Part shown: positions 50,181 to 58,607 of the stretch, piece by piece
Position numbering within the stretch: position 1 is the first letter of the stretch
Layout: every line of letters begins with the position of its first letter
DNA from: Actinoplanes sp. DH11
GTDB lineage: Bacteria > Actinomycetota > Actinomycetes > Mycobacteriales > Micromonosporaceae
DNA: 64,000 nt
Assembly: GCF_020873875.1 (NCBI RefSeq)
Contig: NZ_JAHWGU010000028.1
Coordinates: 62,001 to 126,000 of the forward strand
Reading direction: 5' to 3'
Translations under genes and position numbers: made by a program
Notes under the pieces: model-generated
Told to the model about the DNA's origin: nothing
The model's database searches: none
The model's input: the letters and a program-made list of their open reading frames with translations, nothing else

Positions 50181-50960
50181 TCACCTGCCGAGGGGGCGCC
50201 ACTGGTAGGGCGTGGTGGTGGTAAGCGCCGCGAAACCCAGTCGCTGCAGGATCGGGCGGCTCTGGTCGGACGCGTCCACCTGCAAGTACTCGTAGCCGAG
50301 CTCGGCCGCGATCCGCGCCCGGTGCGCGACGAGCGCCCGGTAGACGCCCCGGCCACGCCAGCCCGGAGCCGTGCCACCACCCCAGAGGCTGGCGAACGCG
50401 GTACCCGGGTTCAGGTCCATCCGCGCGCCGGAGATCGGCCGGTCACCGGCCAGGGCGACGACCAGGCGCACGTTCTCCGGTGACTCGGCGAGCTGCGCCA
50501 GCACCCTCGGCCGCAACCAGTCCGCGCTCTCGCCGAAGGCGTCCTCGTGGGCCCGCAGGAGCAGTTCCACCCCGGCGGCATCGGTGACCGGCTCCAGGCG
50601 TACGCCGTCGGGCAGGGTCACCTCAAGATCAAGGTCGCCGATGGCGGCGATCATCAGGGTTTCCTGCTCCTCGGGGACGAAGCCGGCGGTACGCAGCCGG
50701 TCGCCGAGGTCGGCGGGCCGGTCATGGCCGTACAGCTTCCACTCGAACTCCCGTGACCCGAAGAACTCGATCTGGGCGGCGATCGCCTCGTCGGCGGACT
50801 CCTCGTCCAAGCCGGACCAGAGAACGGCGTTCCACCCCTGGTCACCGCCGAGATGCCGGACAACCCGATCGTCGGCCTCGATCGTGGTCGACGATGTCTC
50901 CGGCGGGGCGGCCTGCCGCATCTGCCGGTCGAACAGGGCAAGCGTGCTCTGATGATCCAC
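50181..50960 (-). CDS. GNAT-family acetyltransferase
   Basis: A 259-residue protein. A divergent N-terminal half (to about residue 125, with DRVVRHLGGDQGWNAVLWS) precedes a standard GNAT domain with the acetyl-CoA loop WRGRGVYRALVAHR and the final SRPILQRLGFAAL. This long form resembles two-domain actinobacterial GNATs. It is 43 bp upstream of the EEP gene and in the same direction, so it may be cotranscribed. Confidence 0.82.
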   Translation of the reverse strand: MDHQSTLALFDRQMRQAAPPETSSTTIEADDRVVRHLGGDQGWNAVLWSGLDEESADEAIAAQIEFFGSREFEWKLYGHDRPADLGDRLRTAGFVPEEQETLMIAAIGDLDLEVTLPDGVRLEPVTDAAGVELLLRAHEDAFGESADWLRPRVLAQLAESPENVRLVVALAGDRPISGARMDLNPGTAFASLWGGGTAPGWRGRGVYRALVAHRARIAAELGYEYLQVDASDQSRPILQRLGFAALTTTTPYQWRPLGR

Positions 50961-51041
50961 CCGCAGACCTCAGCACCGCGGCGCCGGCGAGGCAACCGGT
51001 TTACCGATCCGCGGCGAGCCCCGGGCTGACACGATGACCTT

Positions 51042-52115
51042 GTGACGCTCGAGAAGACCGTACTCCTGTGGTTCGGGCAGGCCTCGCAGGCCGCCGCCAC
51101 CCACACCAACCTCTCCGCGGTCCGCACCGACGGCAAGGTCCTCTGGCTGGCCGGCGACGAGACCGCCACCGTCGAGCGCCTCGTCGCCGACGACGAGAAG
51201 AACCCGGCGGAGTACGGCGGCGAACACAGCTTCCGCCTCGCCGACCTGATCCGGATGCCCGGTGAGGACCCGGACGAGGAAGCCGACATCGAAGGCCTCG
51301 CCCGCACCGGCAACTTCCTCTGGGCGGTCGGCTCGCACAGCCTGCGCCGCCGGCAGATCAAGGAACGGCACACCGGCGTCAAAGCCCTCAAACGACTGGC
51401 CCGGATCACCGGCCAGGAGAACCGGCAGATCCTGGCCCGCATCCCGGTGGTCGACGTCGACGGGCTGCCCACCCTGGTCCGCGAGGCCACCGTCGACGGC
51501 GAACAGCACCACGCGGCGAGTCTGGGCCGGCGCGACAACCTGCGGGCGCTGCTGCGCGACGACGAACATCTGGGACCGTTCGTGGCGATCCCGAGCAAGG
51601 ACAACGGCCTCGACATCGAGGGCATCGCGGTCCACGGCGAACGCGTCTACCTGGGGCTGCGCGGCCCGGTGCTGCGCGGTTGGGCGTTCGTGCTGGAGCT
51701 GCGGCCGTACGTCGACCCGGCCGACCCCACCCGGCTGCGGCTGCGCGAGTTCGAGGACGGCTTCCCGTACCGCAAACACGTCCTCGACCTCGACGGTCTC
51801 GGTGTCCGCGACCTCTGCCCGTGCGGCGACGACCTGCTGGTGCTGGCCGGGCCGACCATGTCGCTGGACGGCCCGGTGCGCATCCACCGCTGGCACGGCG
51901 CCGGCCGGTCGAACCAGCCGGAGATCGTGCGCGGGCCGGTGCTGACCCGGGAGCTGGAGCTGACCTACGGCGAGGGCGACGACCACGCCGAAGGGATCGG
52001 CCTGATCGGGCCCGCCTCGGACGGCCGGCTGCTGGTGGTCTTCGACAGCCCGGCGGCCGCCCGGATGACCGACGACGGCGCGATCGTCGCCGACATCGTG
52101 CGGCTGCCGGGCTGA
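51042..52115 (+). CDS. DUF3616 family protein
   Basis: A 357-residue protein. THTNLSAVRTDGKVLWLAGDETATVERL, IEGLARTGNFLWAVGSHS, DIEGIAVHGERVYLGLRGPV and AEGIGLIG show the repeated beta-strand pattern of DUF3616, which looks like a beta-propeller (quoted in short pieces). There is no signal peptide, so it is cytosolic. Function is unknown. GTG 51042 lacks a clear ribosome binding site; 81 bp separate it from the divergent GNAT gene. Confidence 0.8.
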   Translation: MTLEKTVLLWFGQASQAAATHTNLSAVRTDGKVLWLAGDETATVERLVADDEKNPAEYGGEHSFRLADLIRMPGEDPDEEADIEGLARTGNFLWAVGSHSLRRRQIKERHTGVKALKRLARITGQENRQILARIPVVDVDGLPTLVREATVDGEQHHAASLGRRDNLRALLRDDEHLGPFVAIPSKDNGLDIEGIAVHGERVYLGLRGPVLRGWAFVLELRPYVDPADPTRLRLREFEDGFPYRKHVLDLDGLGVRDLCPCGDDLLVLAGPTMSLDGPVRIHRWHGAGRSNQPEIVRGPVLTRELELTYGEGDDHAEGIGLIGPASDGRLLVVFDSPAAARMTDDGAIVADIVRLPG

Positions 52116-52148
52116 GGTCCTGCACCCGGGATTCTGGCGGCCGGGGGC

Positions 52149-52427
52149 TCAGCGCGGCAGGGAGCGCAACGTCTCGTCCAGGGTGTCGAAGACGACGTCC
52201 GGGCCGCCGCCCTCCCAGGACGGAACCGGGTCGGGCTGGCCGGGCGCCGGCGCCCACAGCCACCACACGTTCTGCCAGCGGTCCAGGAACCGGCCGAGCG
52301 TGGTCTCGCCGTAGAACGGGGTCGCCTCGGTGACCGTGGTGGCGCCGTGCGCGGCGGCGCGGTCCAGCACCCCCGCCACGTCACGCACCCAGACCTGCAG
52401 CAGGCCGGGTCGCGGCGGCCGCAGGCG
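52149..52427 (-). pseudogene. C-terminal half of a VOC-family gene
   Basis: The frame reads RPPRPGLLQVWVRDVAGVL, then TPFYGETTLGRFLD, WQNVWWLWAPAPGQPDPVP and TLDETLRSLPR before the stop at 52149. This is the second half of a PhnB/glyoxalase-like protein of about 140 residues. Upstream the frame has no start with similarity and runs into the 113-bp repeat element at 52525, so the N-terminal half is lost. Confidence 0.55.
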
Positions 52428-52524
52428 TTTCCCCGCCGCGCGACAGACGGGGTGCCCTTCGGGGTGGGCCGCTTCCCCGCGTGAGCCGCTCTGCCGTGCG
52501 CTCCTGCCTCCCAGCCCGCGCTGC

Positions 52525-52637
52525 GATCTTGGAGCGCGGTGGGGAGGGACGAAGGGGTTCGTGGTTGGTAGTAGGGCCTCTAACCCCCGCCAGACTCCAC
52601 GGAAGCGTTGTCCACATCCTCCGACTCTCCACAGACC
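52525..52637 (+). repeat. 113-bp dispersed repeat, copy A
   Basis: It begins GATCTTGGAGCGCGGTGGG and ends ACAGACC. Copy B at 59767-59879 has the same length and orientation and about 75% identity, including TTCGTGGTTG and the ACCCCC.CCA block. It abuts the truncated VOC gene and precedes the 3' end of the GGDEF/EAL gene. Confidence 0.75.
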
Positions 52638-52687
52638 ACGTGGCGATGATGGCGGCCACGGCGCAACCTCGCTCGCATGACAGTGGG

Positions 52688-54397
52688 TCAGGCCGGGGAC
52701 AGCAGCGGGGAGAGCGACGCGGGCAGGTCGGCGGCGGGGGCCGGGCGGGCGAAGTGATAGCCCTGGAGCAGGTCGGCGCCGAGGTCGGTGAGGATGCGGG
52801 CGGTCGGCTCGTCCTCCACGCCCTCGGCGACCAGGGTGAGACCGAGGCCGTTGGCCATCCGGCTGACCGCCTCGACGATTACCCGTTCCTGCTGATGGTG
52901 GATGCGCATCACGAACGCGCGGTCCAGTTTGAGTTCGTCCAGCGGCAGCCGGCTCAGCAGGGCCAGAGAGGTGTACCCGGTCCCGAAGTCGTCCATCGCG
53001 ATGCGGACGCCCATGGCCCGGATCGCCCGCAGCAGTTCGGCGCTCTGCTCGGGGCGGGTCATCACCGCGCTCTCGGTGATCTCCACGATCAGGGCGCCCG
53101 CGGGCAGCCGGTGCTGGGCCAGCAGGCCTTCGATGAGCAGGGCGATGCGGTCGTCGGTGAGTACCGGCGCGGCCAGGTTCACCGCCACCGGCAGGTCCCG
53201 GCCGGCGTGGTGCCAGCGGGCGGCCTGTTCGACGGCGTCGTGCAGCACCCGCTCGGTGAGCGCGTGGATGATCTCGGACTGTTCCGCCTGCGGCAGGAAG
53301 AGCCCGGGCGCGAGCAGCCCGCGCGTCGGATGCGCCCAGCGGACCAGCGCCTCGACCGAGACGATGCGGTGGGTACGGGCACAGACCAGCGGCTGGTAGT
53401 GCAGGGTCAGCTGGCCTGCGCCGACCGCGGTGCGCAACTCGCTGCGGGCAGCCAGGTCGGCGGTGTGTGTGGAGGTCAGCGCCCGGCTCCAGAGCTCCAC
53501 CCGGGTGCGATCGCGTTTCGCGGCGTACATGGCGGCGTCCGCGGCCGCGGACAGATCGGTCAGTCCCGGCATGCCGCCGTGGGCGATACCCAGGGCGGCC
53601 TCGACCGTGATCGGCACCCCGCCGACCGGGAACGGGCCGGCGATGGCGTGCAGCAGCCGGTGCCCGGCGTCGCGCAGCCGGTGCTCGACCGTCCCGGTGC
53701 CGGGCAGGCCGGTGACGTCGGCGATGTGCACCACGAACTCGTCGCCGCCGAGCCGCAGACCGGTGCCCGGCGCGGCCGCCGCCCGCAAGGCGCCGGCGAC
53801 CTTCTGGAGCAGGATGTCACCGCTGGCGTGCCCGAGCGTGTCGTTGATGTCCTTGAACCGGTTCAGGTCGACGAAGAGCAGCGCCTGCGTCTCCGGCCGG
53901 CCCTGCGCCAGCAGCTCGGTGAGCAGGCGGCGGTTGCCGAGGCCGGTGAGGTCGTCGGTGACCGCGAGACGGGCGTGCAGGCCGCTGAGGTAGTCGACCA
54001 GCGGGCCGATCGGGGCCATCCCCCAGTCCTGCGCGCCGAGTCGCACCACCAGCGGGATCGCCTTGCTCCCGACCGGCCGGGCCAGCGCGGCACGGGCAGC
54101 GTCGTCCCAGGTCGTGGTGGCCGGCAGGACCAGGGCGGGCGCGCCCAGGACGGCACTGAGCGGCCGGCCGTGCAGCAGGGCCCGGCCGAACCCGAGGCGC
54201 CCGGTCAGCGCGGCGTCGAGCGTGGGACGGTCGATCAGGTGCACGGTGTCGCCGTCGACGACGACCACGCCGGCGGCCGCGGGGTCGGCACGGAGCAGCG
54301 ACTCCACGGCGCTGATCGGGGTGCCGGGACGACACGCCGCGACCGGCACCGCCAGGCCCGCGAGCGTCGGCACACCGTCGGCGATCATGGGTTCCAC
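52688..54397 (-). CDS. Cyclic-di-GMP signalling protein: CBS-like, GGDEF and EAL domains
   Basis: A 569-residue cytosolic protein. Residues 1-135 resemble a CBS pair (RPGTPISAVESLLRADPAAAGVVVVDGD). The GGDEF domain (about 145-305) has an intact GGDEF at 217-221 but no RxxD inhibition site upstream. The EAL domain (about 320-565) keeps EAL at 349-351, DDFGTG at 469-474, a Lys in LKLDR and EGVED. Both synthase and phosphodiesterase activities are possible, with the CBS-like part sensing a ligand. GTG 54397 follows GAGGGG; ATG 54409 and ATG 54388 are alternatives. Confidence 0.9.
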   Translation of the reverse strand: MEPMIADGVPTLAGLAVPVAACRPGTPISAVESLLRADPAAAGVVVVDGDTVHLIDRPTLDAALTGRLGFGRALLHGRPLSAVLGAPALVLPATTTWDDAARAALARPVGSKAIPLVVRLGAQDWGMAPIGPLVDYLSGLHARLAVTDDLTGLGNRRLLTELLAQGRPETQALLFVDLNRFKDINDTLGHASGDILLQKVAGALRAAAAPGTGLRLGGDEFVVHIADVTGLPGTGTVEHRLRDAGHRLLHAIAGPFPVGGVPITVEAALGIAHGGMPGLTDLSAAADAAMYAAKRDRTRVELWSRALTSTHTADLAARSELRTAVGAGQLTLHYQPLVCARTHRIVSVEALVRWAHPTRGLLAPGLFLPQAEQSEIIHALTERVLHDAVEQAARWHHAGRDLPVAVNLAAPVLTDDRIALLIEGLLAQHRLPAGALIVEITESAVMTRPEQSAELLRAIRAMGVRIAMDDFGTGYTSLALLSRLPLDELKLDRAFVMRIHHQQERVIVEAVSRMANGLGLTLVAEGVEDEPTARILTDLGADLLQGYHFARPAPAADLPASLSPLLSPA

Positions 54398-54519
54398 GAC
54401 GCCCCTCATCGGCGGGGCCGGTGCCCGCCTGAGGACAAGCGCGGGTGATCGGACCGGTCCGTTACGGTCGGGCGCCGGCGATGCCCGACCGGCCAGGCTG
54501 GAACGCGAAGGGAGGCCAC

Positions 54520-55386
54520 ATGATCTCGGCACTCAACCGGCTCGTCAGCCTCGTCGAGGACTCCACCGGGGACCTCGACGTCGGCGGCCTGGCCCGGACC
54601 GCGGGCACCACCGAGTACCACCTGCGGCGGATGTTCTCGTCGCTGGCCGGGATGCCGCTGTCCGAGTACGTCCGGCGGCGCCGGATGACGGTCGCGGCCG
54701 CCGACGTGGTGCGCGGGCAGGACGACCTGCTCACGATCGCGGTGCGGCACGGGTACGGCTCGACCGAGGCGTTCGGCCGGGCGTTCCGCGCGGTCCACGG
54801 CGCCGGCCCGGGTGACGTCCGCCGCGACGGTGGCCCCCTTCGCACACAACCACAGCTCAGGTTCCGCCTGACCGTCGAAGGGAACACCCCCATGGACACC
54901 CGCATCGTCGACCACCCCGCCGTCCGCCTGATCGGGCACGCCGCCCGCGTCCCGCTCATCCACGAGGGCGTCAACCCGCACATTCAGCAGCACATCGCGG
55001 CGCTGCCGGCGACCGAGCACGCCCGGCTCAAGGCGCTCGGTGACACCGAACCGGCCGGCCTGCTCCAGGTCACCGACGACGTGGCGCCGGACGCCGCGGA
55101 GGGCACCGAGCTCACCTACCTGCACGGGGTCGCGGTGAGCGCGGGCACGACCGTGCCGGACGACCTCGACGCCATCGAGGTGCCGGCCGGGCACTGGGCG
55201 GTGTTCCGCGCCTCCGGACCGTACCCGCAGGCGCTCCAGAACGCCTGGGCGGCGACGGCGACCGAGTGGTTCCCGTCGAATCCGTGGCGGCTGCGGCCCG
55301 GCCCGTCGATCGTCGCCGTCCTCGACCGGGCCGCGGACTTCAGCACCGCCACCACGGAATTGTGGATGCCTGTCGAACCGGCCTGA
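54520..55386 (+). CDS. AraC-family regulator with GyrI-like effector domain
   Basis: A 288-residue regulator. The N-terminal AraC double HTH (GGLARTAGTTEYHLRRMFSSLAG, then AVRHGYGSTEAFGRAFRAVHG) is followed by a GyrI/SOUL-like small-molecule-binding domain (DTRIVDHPAVRLIGHAARV to the end). This is the Rob/BmrR-like arrangement used to sense drugs. GGGAGG precedes the ATG. A YCII gene and an ECF42 sigma gene follow in the same direction. Confidence 0.88.
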   Translation: MISALNRLVSLVEDSTGDLDVGGLARTAGTTEYHLRRMFSSLAGMPLSEYVRRRRMTVAAADVVRGQDDLLTIAVRHGYGSTEAFGRAFRAVHGAGPGDVRRDGGPLRTQPQLRFRLTVEGNTPMDTRIVDHPAVRLIGHAARVPLIHEGVNPHIQQHIAALPATEHARLKALGDTEPAGLLQVTDDVAPDAAEGTELTYLHGVAVSAGTTVPDDLDAIEVPAGHWAVFRASGPYPQALQNAWAATATEWFPSNPWRLRPGPSIVAVLDRAADFSTATTELWMPVEPA

Positions 55387-55438
55387 TCCCGTTCGTTCAA
55401 GGGGCAGGACAACCCGGAACACGACGAAGGAGTACGTC

Positions 55439-55786
55439 ATGCGTCAGTACCTGCTCAGCCTCTACCAGCCCGTCGGTGACCCGCTGCCGGCGGCGGACCT
55501 GGAACCGGTGATGGCGGAGCTCGCCGCGCTCAACGAGGAGATGAAGGCCACCGGTGCCTGGGTCTTCGCGGCCGGCCTGCACCCCACCGCGTCCGCCACG
55601 GTGGTCCGCGACCGTGACGGGGAGGCGATGCTGACCGACGGGCCGTTCGCCGAGGGCAAGGAACACCTGGGCGGGTTCACCGCGATCAACGCGCTGGACC
55701 TGGACGCGGCGCTCGTCTGGGCCGGGCGGCTGGCCCGGGTCACCGGGTTGCCGGTCGAGGTCCGCCCGATCGCCTTCGCCGGCTGA
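55439..55786 (+). CDS. YCII/DGPF-domain protein linked to ECF42
   Basis: A 115-residue YCII-related protein containing the DGPF motif (TDGPFAEGKEHLGGF). DGPF proteins are the standard genetic partners of ECF42 sigma factors and may modulate them; the biochemical role is not established. GAAGGAG lies 9 nt before the ATG. Its stop is 19 bp before the ECF42 start, so the two are cotranscribed. Confidence 0.88.
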   Translation: MRQYLLSLYQPVGDPLPAADLEPVMAELAALNEEMKATGAWVFAAGLHPTASATVVRDRDGEAMLTDGPFAEGKEHLGGFTAINALDLDAALVWAGRLARVTGLPVEVRPIAFAG

Positions 55787-55804
55787 GCCCGGGGCGGCGG
55801 CATC

Positions 55805-57022
55805 ATGGACGGCGAGGTCGAACGGGCGTTCCGGGACGAGTACGGCCGGGCGGTGTCGGTTCTGATCCGGGCCTTCGGTGACATCGACCTCGCCGAAGAC
55901 GCGGTGCAGGACGCGTTCGCCACCGCGCTGCGGACCTGGCCGCAGCGCGGTGCCCCGCCCAGCCCGGCCGGCTGGATCATCACGACGGCACGGAACCGGG
56001 CGATCGACCGGCTCCGGCGGGAGGCGGCCGGGCGGGAGAAACAGGCCCAGGCGTACGAGCTGTGGCCGCCCGAGCCGGGCCCGGACAACGCTGCCGGCGC
56101 GGCAGTACCCGACGACCGGCTCCGGCTGATCTTCACGTGCTGCCATCCGGCGCTCGCGCCGGCGGCCCGGGTGGCGCTGACGTTGCGGCTGCTCGGCGGG
56201 CTCGGCACGCCCGACATCGCGCGGGCGTTCCTGGTGCCGGAGACGACCATGGGGCAGCGCCTGTCCCGCGCCAAGGCGAAGATCCGGGACGCCGGGATCC
56301 CGTACCGGGTGCCCGGCGACGCGGAGCTGCCGGCCCGGCTGCCGGCGGTGCTCGCCACCCTCTACCTGATCTTCAACGAGGGGTACGCGCCCGGGGCCGG
56401 CGCCGGCCTCGCCACCGAGGCGATCCGGCTGGCCCGGTCCCTGGCCGATCTGATGCCGGACGAACCGGAGGTGGCCGGGCTGCTGGCGCTGATGCTGCTC
56501 GCCGAGTCACGGCGGGCGGCACGGACCGGCCCGGACGGTGACCTGATCCTCCTCGCCGACCAGGACCGGGACCGGTGGGACGGCGCGCTCGTCGCCGAGG
56601 GCCGGGAGCTGGTGCGGCGCTGCCTGCGGTGGGGGCGGCCGGGGCCGTACCAGATTCAGGCGGCGATCCACGCGGTGCACAGCACGGCCGGCGGCGCCGC
56701 GGACACCGACTGGGCGCAGATCAACACCCTCTACGACCAGCTGTACGCCGTGACACCGACCCCGGTGGTGGCCCTGCACCGGGCGGTCGCCCTGGCCGAG
56801 GTGGCCGGTCCGGCCGCCGGTCTGGCCGCCGTGGAACCTCTCGCCGGCGCGCTGGACCGACACCACGTGCTGCACGCCGCACGGGCGGACCTGCTGCGCC
56901 GCCTGGGCCGGGACGCGGAGGCGGCGCGGGCCTACCGCCGGGCCGCCGACCTCGCCGGCACCGAGGCGGAACGCCGGTTCCTGTCCGCACGGGCGTCCGC
57001 GGCCGCCCGATCATCGACGTGA
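55805..57022 (+). CDS. ECF42-type sigma factor with TPR-like C-terminal extension
   Basis: A 405-residue sigma factor. Region 2 (FGDIDLAEDAVQDAFATALRTWP) and region 4 (RVALTLRLLGGLGTPDIARAFLVPETTMGQRLSRAK) frame the conserved ECF42 signature LIFTCCHPAL. A C-terminal helical region of about 220 residues (LIFNEGYA onward, AARAYRRAADLAG at the end) resembles TPR repeats and replaces an anti-sigma factor. It is paired with the DGPF protein just upstream. Confidence 0.9.
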   Translation: MDGEVERAFRDEYGRAVSVLIRAFGDIDLAEDAVQDAFATALRTWPQRGAPPSPAGWIITTARNRAIDRLRREAAGREKQAQAYELWPPEPGPDNAAGAAVPDDRLRLIFTCCHPALAPAARVALTLRLLGGLGTPDIARAFLVPETTMGQRLSRAKAKIRDAGIPYRVPGDAELPARLPAVLATLYLIFNEGYAPGAGAGLATEAIRLARSLADLMPDEPEVAGLLALMLLAESRRAARTGPDGDLILLADQDRDRWDGALVAEGRELVRRCLRWGRPGPYQIQAAIHAVHSTAGGAADTDWAQINTLYDQLYAVTPTPVVALHRAVALAEVAGPAAGLAAVEPLAGALDRHHVLHAARADLLRRLGRDAEAARAYRRAADLAGTEAERRFLSARASAAARSST

Positions 57023-57109
57023 CCCGTCGTGCGCCTCATCACCTGTCGTGCGCGTCATCACCTGTCGTGCGGCTCATCGCCGTGACGTGTCGTGCAGATC
57101 ATCGCGGTG
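57022..57109. repeat. Tandem repeats of 19 and 25 bp
   Basis: Two 19-bp units (ACCYGTCGTGCGCSTCATC) are followed by two 25-bp units that share the same core plus GCSGTG, beginning at the last base of the ECF42 stop codon. Confidence 0.75.
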
Positions 57110-57149
57110 ACACCGGGGGCCGCCGGGCGCCGCCGCGTGCCGCACACTC

Positions 57150-57779
57150 GTGCGTGTGCTGCTCGACTACTTCCTGGACGCCGCGGACGGCCGGTTCCCG
57201 CCGGTCGACGGCGGCGTCACCGTGATGCCGCCGCTGGCCGGCGGCCTCGCCTGCTCGATCGCCTTCACCGGGCACGCCGTGATCGCCACCGGCCGCGCCG
57301 AGGACGAGGTCCTGGCCCGCAAACCGGACGGGTTCGGCGGTTCCATGTCGCCGGACTTCCTGCGCTGGCTGGCCGGGCCCGCCGGGTGGATCGGCGTCAT
57401 CGACGCGACACTGGTGCGCCGCGGCACCGGCGGTACCCCGCAACTGCCGGCCCTGGACGGCGCCGACGAGCACCCCCGGGTGCGGTACGCCAAGGAGGTC
57501 CGCACCGACGTGCGGATCTTCGGGGACGAGCGTGGCCTGATCACCGTCGCGGCCGGCCTGGCCGGGCGCACCGAACTCAGCATCGAGGTGGCCGATCCGC
57601 AGGCCGGCAGCCGCGGGCACGGTCGCTCGCTGATCACGGACGCGCTGACGCTGGTGCCGGCGGGCGAGCCGGTCTTCGCGGCCGTCTCCCCCGGCAACGC
57701 CCGTTCGCTGCGCGCGTTCCTGGCCACCGGCTTCCTGCCGATCGGCTCCGAGGTGCTCCTGCGCCCGGAACCCGCCTGA
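57150..57779 (+). CDS. GNAT-like acetyltransferase
   Basis: A 209-residue protein. The first 100 residues (VLLDYFLDAADGRFPPVDGG) are of a type I associate with actinobacterial GNAT-like proteins. The second half has AAGLAGRTELSIEVAD, a GHGRSLITDALTLVP loop replacing the classic acetyl-CoA motif, and a closing NARSLRAFLATGFLPIGSEVLL. The substrate is unknown. GTG 57150 is the first in-frame start after the repeat region. Confidence 0.7.
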   Translation: MRVLLDYFLDAADGRFPPVDGGVTVMPPLAGGLACSIAFTGHAVIATGRAEDEVLARKPDGFGGSMSPDFLRWLAGPAGWIGVIDATLVRRGTGGTPQLPALDGADEHPRVRYAKEVRTDVRIFGDERGLITVAAGLAGRTELSIEVADPQAGSRGHGRSLITDALTLVPAGEPVFAAVSPGNARSLRAFLATGFLPIGSEVLLRPEPA

Positions 57780-57833
57780 CCGCGGCGGCCGTACGGGACA
57801 TCGAAACTCGCCACCCTCCCCTACCGTGACAGC

Positions 57834-58571
57834 GTGATGGCTGTCGCGACAGTGGGATTCTGCGCCGGCGGCATCCTGGTGGGCGGCGCCGGCATCGTCC
57901 TGCTGCTCATCCTGGGCGATCTGCGGGCACTCCGGGCGCTGCGCCGCACGCCCGTCACTGACGGCACGGCCCGCGGCCGGGTCGCCGTCGAGGGCACCAT
58001 CGGGTACGGCCCGGCCGGTCCCCAGCGCGCGCCGGTCAGCGACGCGGAGTGCGCGTGGTACCGGGCCACCCTGACCCGCTCCCCCGGCCGCGGCGGCACC
58101 GGCGACGACGTCCTGCTGGAGATCACCTCCCCGGCCTGGCCGATCCTGGACGGGCGGCTGCCGATCGACCCGCGGCTGCTCGACCAGCCCCGCACCCTGA
58201 CCGATCCGGATCAGCACGAGCCACGCGCGTCGACGACCGTCCGGATCGAGTACCGCCGCGCCGCCCCGGTCCGGCTGCCCCGCGTGGTGCCGCCGGACGT
58301 GGTCGACGACCTGCGCGACGACGAACTGCTGTGGCTCACCGAGGTCCGCGTCCCGCACGGACGGCGGGTCTTCGCGCTCGGCCGGCGCACCGGCGACGGC
58401 CTGCGCCCCGGCCGGTCCGGGCTGAGCCTGCTCACCACCCTGACCCGGGCCGAGGTGATCACGGCCCGGCAGGACGCGATCGGCACCGGGTGGCGGCTGA
58501 TGCTCCTGTCCGGGTCGGCCGGCCTGCTGCTGGCCGCCGGCTGCGCCGCCTGGCTGGCCGCCCTCGGCTGA
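57834..58571 (+). CDS. Membrane protein with GIDE-like domain
   Basis: A 245-residue protein with an N-terminal helix (GGILVGGAGIVLLLILG), a soluble domain and a C-terminal helix (LLSGSAGLLLAAGCAAWLAA). The central domain (DAECAWYRATLTRS, then LTEVRVPHGRRVFALGR) has the pattern of the GIDE/E3-ligase-like domain found in bacterial membrane proteins; no ligase activity is implied. TACCGT (57822-57827) ends 6 nt before GTG 57834; ATG 57837 follows. Confidence 0.65.
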   Translation: MMAVATVGFCAGGILVGGAGIVLLLILGDLRALRALRRTPVTDGTARGRVAVEGTIGYGPAGPQRAPVSDAECAWYRATLTRSPGRGGTGDDVLLEITSPAWPILDGRLPIDPRLLDQPRTLTDPDQHEPRASTTVRIEYRRAAPVRLPRVVPPDVVDDLRDDELLWLTEVRVPHGRRVFALGRRTGDGLRPGRSGLSLLTTLTRAEVITARQDAIGTGWRLMLLSGSAGLLLAAGCAAWLAALG

Positions 58572-58607
58572 AATGCCCCGGGCCGGTCACGATCCTAGGA
58601 TTGCCGG

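Noticed and set aside
52481..54448. Long plus frame antisense to the GGDEF/EAL gene
   Set aside because: Antisense of a gene with complete catalytic motifs; composition is not protein-like.
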